From positions 1 to 6,325 of the forward strand of contig PNOO01000142.1 in assembly GCA_013824905.1 (NCBI GenBank): DNA of 6,325 nt, in the 5' to 3' direction. The notes under the pieces were generated by a model. It was not told the origin of the DNA. It saw only the letters and a program-made list of their open reading frames with translations, and did not search any database. Position 1 is the stretch's first letter, and the number at the start of each line of letters is the position of its first letter. Source of the DNA: Syntrophus sp. (in: bacteria) (lineage in GTDB: Bacteria > Desulfobacterota > Syntrophia > Syntrophales > UBA5619). The position numbers were made by a program, and so were the translations under genes. Below, piece after piece: positions 6,057 to 6,325 of the stretch.

Positions 6057-6325
6057 TCAAGCCTTTGCAAGCTGAAAACCTTTCTCCCGAAATAATCGTA
6101 GGCAGGTATCTGCGACAGCATCGTCGTAAAAGATTCCCCTGTTTTTCTCGATCTCATTCAGGGATGCATCAATGCCTAAGCCAGGACGATAGGGCCTGTG
6201 TGAAGCCATAGCCTCCACCACGTCCGCAACGGCGAGAATGCGGGCCTCGATGAGAATTTCTTCCCCCTTCAGATTTCTTGGATAGCCAGAGCCATCCATA
6301 CGTTCATGGTGCTGGTAGACAATTT
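6057..6325 (-). CDS. HD-GYP domain protein (cyclic-di-GMP phosphodiesterase type), C-terminal fragment
   Basis: Eighty-eight residues are visible, running leftward from the window edge to TGA at 6057-6059. The fragment begins IVYQHHERMDGSGYP, which includes the HHE and GYP signature of HD-GYP domains. It continues with ARILAVADVVEAMASHRPYRP and a typical C-terminal helix pair ending LRLFREKGFQLAKA. HD-GYP proteins hydrolyse cyclic-di-GMP using a di- or tri-metal centre. The HD dyad itself and any sensor domain (PAS, response-regulator receiver) lie outside the window, so activity and input signal cannot be judged. It is on the same strand as the MFS gene with 190 nt between them and is probably independent of the catabolic genes. 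Confidence 0.92.
   Translation of the reverse strand, partial: IVYQHHERMDGSGYPRNLKGEEILIEARILAVADVVEAMASHRPYRPGLGIDASLNEIEKNRGIFYDDAVADTCLRLFREKGFQLAKA

Overview
The window (base composition judged by eye as moderately G+C-rich, with densely packed genes) looks like chromosomal DNA of a Gram-negative bacterium. The MCT/OFA-like MFS carrier, stand-alone AtuA-type proteins, HpcH/HpaI-type aldolase and an HD-GYP protein would fit a metabolically versatile environmental lineage such as Desulfobacterota or a relative. That placement is a low-confidence inference; there is no rRNA, tRNA, mobile element or CRISPR array to anchor it.

Layout. Six genes read left to right and form a probable operon. 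(1) The C-terminal part of a malate/L-lactate dehydrogenase (Ldh_2) family oxidoreductase enters from the left edge and carries an apparent one-base deletion near 118-138. (2) An AtuA/DUF1446 family protein spans 607-1959. (3) A small AtuA-like 'ferredoxin-fold' protein spans 1956-2291 and overlaps the previous stop by 4 nt. (4) A single-domain cupin spans 2322-2780. (5) An NAD-dependent D-2-hydroxyacid dehydrogenase spans 2808-3740. (6) An HpcH/HpaI-family class II aldolase spans 3808-4590. Gaps inside this block are -4 to 67 nt, and most genes have a clear Shine-Dalgarno sequence. On the opposite strand, ending only 7 nt from the aldolase stop, is a 12-helix MFS transporter (4598-5866). After a 190-nt gap comes the C-terminal end of an HD-GYP (cyclic-di-GMP phosphodiesterase type) protein that runs off the right edge.

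How the genes may work together (inference). Two 2-hydroxyacid dehydrogenases from unrelated families, an aldolase that normally cleaves 2-keto-4-hydroxy acids to pyruvate or a related oxoacid plus an aldehyde, an AtuA pair of unknown chemistry, a cupin and a convergent MFS carboxylate-type carrier together suggest uptake and breakdown of an organic hydroxy acid. Opposite stereospecificity of the two dehydrogenases could merge both enantiomers into one 2-oxo acid for the aldolase. No regulator gene and no genes of the classical acyclic-terpene (atu) pathway are visible. The HD-GYP gene is probably functionally separate.
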